DNA of 64,000 nucleotides. Origin: Litchfieldia sinesaloumensis. GTDB lineage: Bacteria > Bacillota > Bacilli > Bacillales > Bacillaceae_L. How positions within the stretch are numbered: position 1 is the stretch's first letter; each line of letters opens with the position of its first letter. This document shows positions 61,732-64,000 of the stretch, piece after piece. The DNA lies in assembly GCF_900156865.1 (NCBI RefSeq), contig NZ_LT732529.1, positions 1,681,422 through 1,745,421 on the forward strand, written 5' to 3'. A program made the translations under genes and the position numbers. The notes beneath the pieces were generated by a model that ran no database searches, had not been told where the DNA came from, and saw only the letters and a list, made by a program, of their open reading frames with translations.

Positions 61732-62448
61732 TCATGACTGAGTTTCACTTAAATCGACAAAAAGTTGGTGAGTCATTGGTGCAACTAGCTTCAAGTGATT
61801 TCTAGTTTGATCAGTAAAATAATACATGGCAAAGCTTTCAGCAAAATACTCCTCCGGAAAGTCGCTAAAATAGGAACGATTCGGGAATAATAAATTAACT
61901 TCTTTTTCCCAAATTGCTAGAAAATACGGATCCTCACTTATCGAGTCAAACACAAATCTGTCAATCGAATGAGCCAATTCATGTAGTTCTAAATTAATTG
62001 AGCCGTGACCTTTTCCTTTATCACTTGATCCAATTTTCGCCAGCACAACCTCGGAACCTCCAATGCCCGGGACCTCGTCCCATGTCGGACCATTCTCGGT
62101 ATACCCACGAGGCTTTTTCCCTTTCAAATAGGCTGCAGTTGGCTCGTCTGTTAGATTACCTGTAAAAAGCTTTAGCACAATACCTTCATTAACTAAGCCC
62201 TTCAAAATAGGTACATCGATTTGATTGATACGTTGTATCATTTGTGCAGCAGCCAATTCATTAAACGATGTTTCTGGAAGTAAGATAAGATCCTTAATCG
62301 TTTCATAATTTTCTAATATAGAAGTAGCTGTATAAAGTGTTAGGGATTGGTAGTCTTTTAGTGGAACTCCATGAGGTGACGCTTCACCGGGATGATACGT
62401 GAAGCTAACTAATACAAGGAGAAGTGTTAGAATAACTGTTTTTTTCAT
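61732..62448 (-). CDS. Secreted lethal-factor-type zinc protease (ATLF/PPEP-like)
   Basis: 238 aa with a signal peptide (residues 1-23). The zincin motif HELAHS has HELAH at 156-160 and a third-ligand Glu204 in EEYFAESFAMYYF. Length and motif pair resemble the anthrax lethal-factor-like single-domain proteases, which include the Pro-Pro endopeptidases (PPEP) of clostridia and Bacillaceae. Pro-Pro specificity is not shown by sequence alone. GGGTGAG before ATG 62448. Single gene between thyA and ypjP. Confidence 0.72.
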   Translation of the reverse strand: MKKTVILTLLLVLVSFTYHPGEASPHGVPLKDYQSLTLYTATSILENYETIKDLILLPETSFNELAAAQMIQRINQIDVPILKGLVNEGIVLKLFTGNLTDEPTAAYLKGKKPRGYTENGPTWDEVPGIGGSEVVLAKIGSSDKGKGHGSINLELHELAHSIDRFVFDSISEDPYFLAIWEKEVNLLFPNRSYFSDFPEEYFAESFAMYYFTDQTRNHLKLVAPMTHQLFVDLSETQS

Positions 62449-62582
62449 AGAATGCTCACCCACATGTAATAGATTCAAAGATGCAAAAACCGTGCATTCG
62501 AAACTTTTAAATTGTAAAAATAGTATATCATATTCCCAAAAATGAGTCTGCCAGAATAAGAGTGGAAAGTTATTCTAAAAAC

Positions 62583-62626
62583 AAAAAAGGCAATCCAGTG
62601 CCTATAAGCCTACTTCTGGATTGCCT
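62583..62626 (-). terminator. Terminator of ypjP
   Basis: AGGCAATCCAG pairs with CTGGATTGCCT; A6 on the left gives the U-tract on the minus strand. Confidence 0.85.
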
Positions 62627-62633
62627 ATCATTA

Positions 62634-63227
62634 TTAACTTAGCCATTTCGGCGGAGTGTTTTTATCCCAATAAATATCACCTAATGTATGATGAGTTTGA
62701 AAACCATCATGGTGGGTGTGGTAATGAAAATTAAAATAATAGCCATCCAGTGGTGGATGATCTTTTCTCACATGAAAACGAACGATATCCTTTCCATTCG
62801 TTTTATCGAAAATATGAAAAATCTTTTCGCCATTTCCGCCAGACGGTTGCTCTGAAATCTCTAGTTGGTTAAGCTGTTCAGCTGGGTATTGTTCTGCTAA
62901 TAGTTCAATAACTCTTTCGATTTGAGGTAAAATTTGTGTTCGGAATTCATCTTCAATTACAGGCCCAATTTTACTTCCGAATTTTTCGAAAGATTTCGTT
63001 TCTGCCTGTGTCATAGCATATGTAACAAAGTCTCTGCTATCATAGCCATAATCATATTCATAATTAGAATATAATTTTGATTCATTATCTTGTTCATTAA
63101 ACGCATTTAATTTACTTGGCTTATCTGCATCCGTCTGCTCCATCGTTAGAGCTGGTGGAGGTGCTACCAAACCAAGGGTTAAAATGGAAAATGAGACAAC
63201 TAACGCTTTACGCAACCATTTTTTCAT
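62634..63227 (-). CDS. ypjP: YpjP secreted protein
   Basis: 197 aa, N-terminal signal peptide (about residues 1-30, ending near PPPALTME). The mature part has the FHYHTHHDGFQTHHTLGDI segment, rich in histidine, which may bind metal. Size and neighbourhood (next to thyA/dfrA) match B. subtilis YpjP of unknown function. AAAGGGCGATTTGGTT before ATG 63227. Confidence 0.85.
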   Translation of the reverse strand: MKKWLRKALVVSFSILTLGLVAPPPALTMEQTDADKPSKLNAFNEQDNESKLYSNYEYDYGYDSRDFVTYAMTQAETKSFEKFGSKIGPVIEDEFRTQILPQIERVIELLAEQYPAEQLNQLEISEQPSGGNGEKIFHIFDKTNGKDIVRFHVRKDHPPLDGYYFNFHYHTHHDGFQTHHTLGDIYWDKNTPPKWLS

Positions 63228-63397
63228 AACCAAATCGCCCTTTCAGCACATTTACCCTTACGCCCATTTTATCATAAACTAGCTGAAAGTTTTACTATGA
63301 ATTTATTAAAATAGGAAAAAATAAGAATAAATGCCCAACAACAGATTTTTAATAAAAACCAAAATCATGATGTATGACACTATTTTGTAAAAATAAG

Positions 63398-63426
63398 TTC
63401 ATAAAAACTACATACTTTGATAAAAT
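63398..63426 (+). promoter_or_regulatory. Promoter of the 24-aa membrane ORF
   Basis: TTCATA (63398-63403), a 17-bp spacer, TAAAAT (63421-63426). Confidence 0.5.
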
Positions 63427-63462
63427 AGAGGTACTATACATAGTTGAAAGGTGGACTCTACG

Positions 63463-63537
63463 ATGATGGAATGGATTTTTGGTATTGCAAGCGGTGTTAC
63501 CCTAGCATATTTTATTTATTGTTGTATCGCTGATTAA
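63463..63537 (+). CDS. 24-aa single-helix membrane peptide
   Basis: Too short for usual ORF calling. ATG 63463 follows AAAGGTGG by 9 nt and the peptide (start MMEWIFGIASG, end YCCIAD) is one hydrophobic helix of about 18 residues with paired cysteines near the C-terminus. A sigma-A-like promoter is upstream and a strong terminator 1 nt after the stop, so this is a self-contained gene. It could be a small subunit or regulator of a membrane complex, similar in size to CydS-type peptides; not identified. Confidence 0.6.
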   Translation: MMEWIFGIASGVTLAYFIYCCIAD

Positions 63538-63538
63538 T

Positions 63539-63572
63539 AAAACCCGCTAAACAGCGGGTTTTATTTTTTTTA
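63539..63572 (+). terminator. Terminator of the 24-aa ORF
   Basis: AAAACCCGCT-AAAC-AGCGGGTTTT followed by ATTTTTTT. Confidence 0.92.
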
Positions 63573-63607
63573 AAGATATATCGATATATGTAATGCTCTA
63601 AGTAAAA

Positions 63608-63739
63608 TTAATTCTTCTTTTTCTTACGTCTTGAGGAATCCATTTTCATTTGCCCTGTTTCTTGATTCGTTGTTCCTTGTCCTTCTACTTGAGGAGAGTC
63701 TAAACCGATTGTTGAAGGGTCCTTTTTACGCTTAGCCAA
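63608..63739 (-). CDS. YuzL-like small basic protein
   Basis: 43 aa, very basic and polar (MAKRKKDPST start, RRKKKKN end, central SPQVEGQGT). It resembles the YuzL family of short Bacillus proteins and looks intrinsically disordered, like small spore proteins. GGAGGTGATAATC immediately before TTG 63739 is a perfect site, so the longer frame to 63853 is discarded. Function unknown. Confidence 0.6.
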   Translation of the reverse strand: MAKRKKDPSTIGLDSPQVEGQGTTNQETGQMKMDSSRRKKKKN

Positions 63740-63857
63740 GATTATCACCTCCGTTATATAACGTAACCAATGGCGATACAAAATATCCCGCATTATCATG
63801 TAGTATTCTTCACCAAAACGGTGAATCAGCGAACCCAACTTCTCGATTTTCATTTTA

Positions 63858-64000
63858 TCAAGAACCTTCTACATTAATCACACCAAAATGAAATTTCGCT
63901 GTTTTTCGTTTGAAAACGGTAAACCCATACTTATCGAATGTTTCACTTTTCCAGTGGTCCTTTAAAACTACCCTCTGTTTTGCGACTTTTTTAGCTAATT
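63858..64000 (-). CDS. Partial CDS, C-terminal end only (runs off the window)
   Basis: An open frame entering from the right edge and ending with TGA at 63858-63860. The visible 47 residues read ...LKDHWKSETFDKYGF...KFHFGVINVEGS and look like a genuine conserved C-terminus, perhaps of a class I SAM-dependent methyltransferase, but I cannot name it. The start lies outside the window. Confidence 0.5.
   Translation of the reverse strand, partial: LAKKVAKQRVVLKDHWKSETFDKYGFTVFKRKTAKFHFGVINVEGS

Overview
The window looks like chromosome of an AT-rich, spore-forming Bacillaceae (Firmicutes). The evidence is the pervasive purine-rich Shine-Dalgarno sites, frequent TTG/GTG starts, Rho-independent terminators after most units, an S-box (SAM-I) leader, and gene groups recognisable from Bacillus subtilis. 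The groups are the ypj-ypm neighbourhood (ypjP, thyA, dfrA, yplQ-like, ilvA, ypmP, degV, SCO1/ypmQ, ypmR, ypmS), ykoN/ykoP/ykoQ and the yis/yit sulfur cluster. I saw no rRNA, tRNA, CRISPR array, phage or intact insertion sequence.

Layout. 1-13.3 kb: a small HMA-like protein, half of a DUF3231 gene, a BmrA-type ABC exporter divergent from a heterodimeric BmrC/BmrD-type exporter, an AraC regulator, an AEC carrier, and an ABC transporter / two-component operon whose promoter carries tandem 11-bp repeats. 13.4-20 kb: a SAM-I riboswitch before a 65-aa FbpA-like ORF, signal peptidase I, a divergent SDR/TetR pair with repeated operator-like sites, a YcdB-like protein, a nuclease lipoprotein and a nucleoside transporter. 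20-30.5 kb: scoAB CoA-transferase with a divergent LysR, a YerA-type adenine deaminase, an amino-acid oxidase, small enzymes, and a purine/uracil-type permease with a divergent LysR. 30.8-41.8 kb: cold-shock protein, MsrAB, an acyltransferase, an MFS pump, an SMP-30 protein, a DUF1906 surface protein, AIM24, PadR-ChrA and a stand-alone AAA ATPase. 41.8-48.3 kb: aminopeptidase, ypmS/ypmR, the yko group and SCO1. 48.4-54.8 kb: a yitE-like membrane protein and an operon that reads as a route from sulfate to 3-sulfolactate, divergent from an MFS exporter. 54.8-64 kb: lipoproteins, DegV, YpmP, IlvA, hemolysin III, YusW-like, DfrA, ThyA, a secreted lethal-factor-type metalloprotease, YpjP, a 24-aa membrane ORF and a YuzL-like protein.

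Most of the window is ordinary Bacillus housekeeping and accessory content. I do not see a large undescribed defence or biosynthetic system. The best leads are regulatory or small: the SAM-I leader that appears to work by hiding the ribosome-binding site, a roughly 115-nt structured repeat placed before the downstream gene in two operons, the sulfolactate operon with a histidine phosphatase in the place of ComB, the PPEP/lethal-factor-like protease, and several small ORFs with their own expression signals. Starts were re-chosen from Shine-Dalgarno spacing in many genes. No database search was possible; family names rest on motif and sequence recognition.
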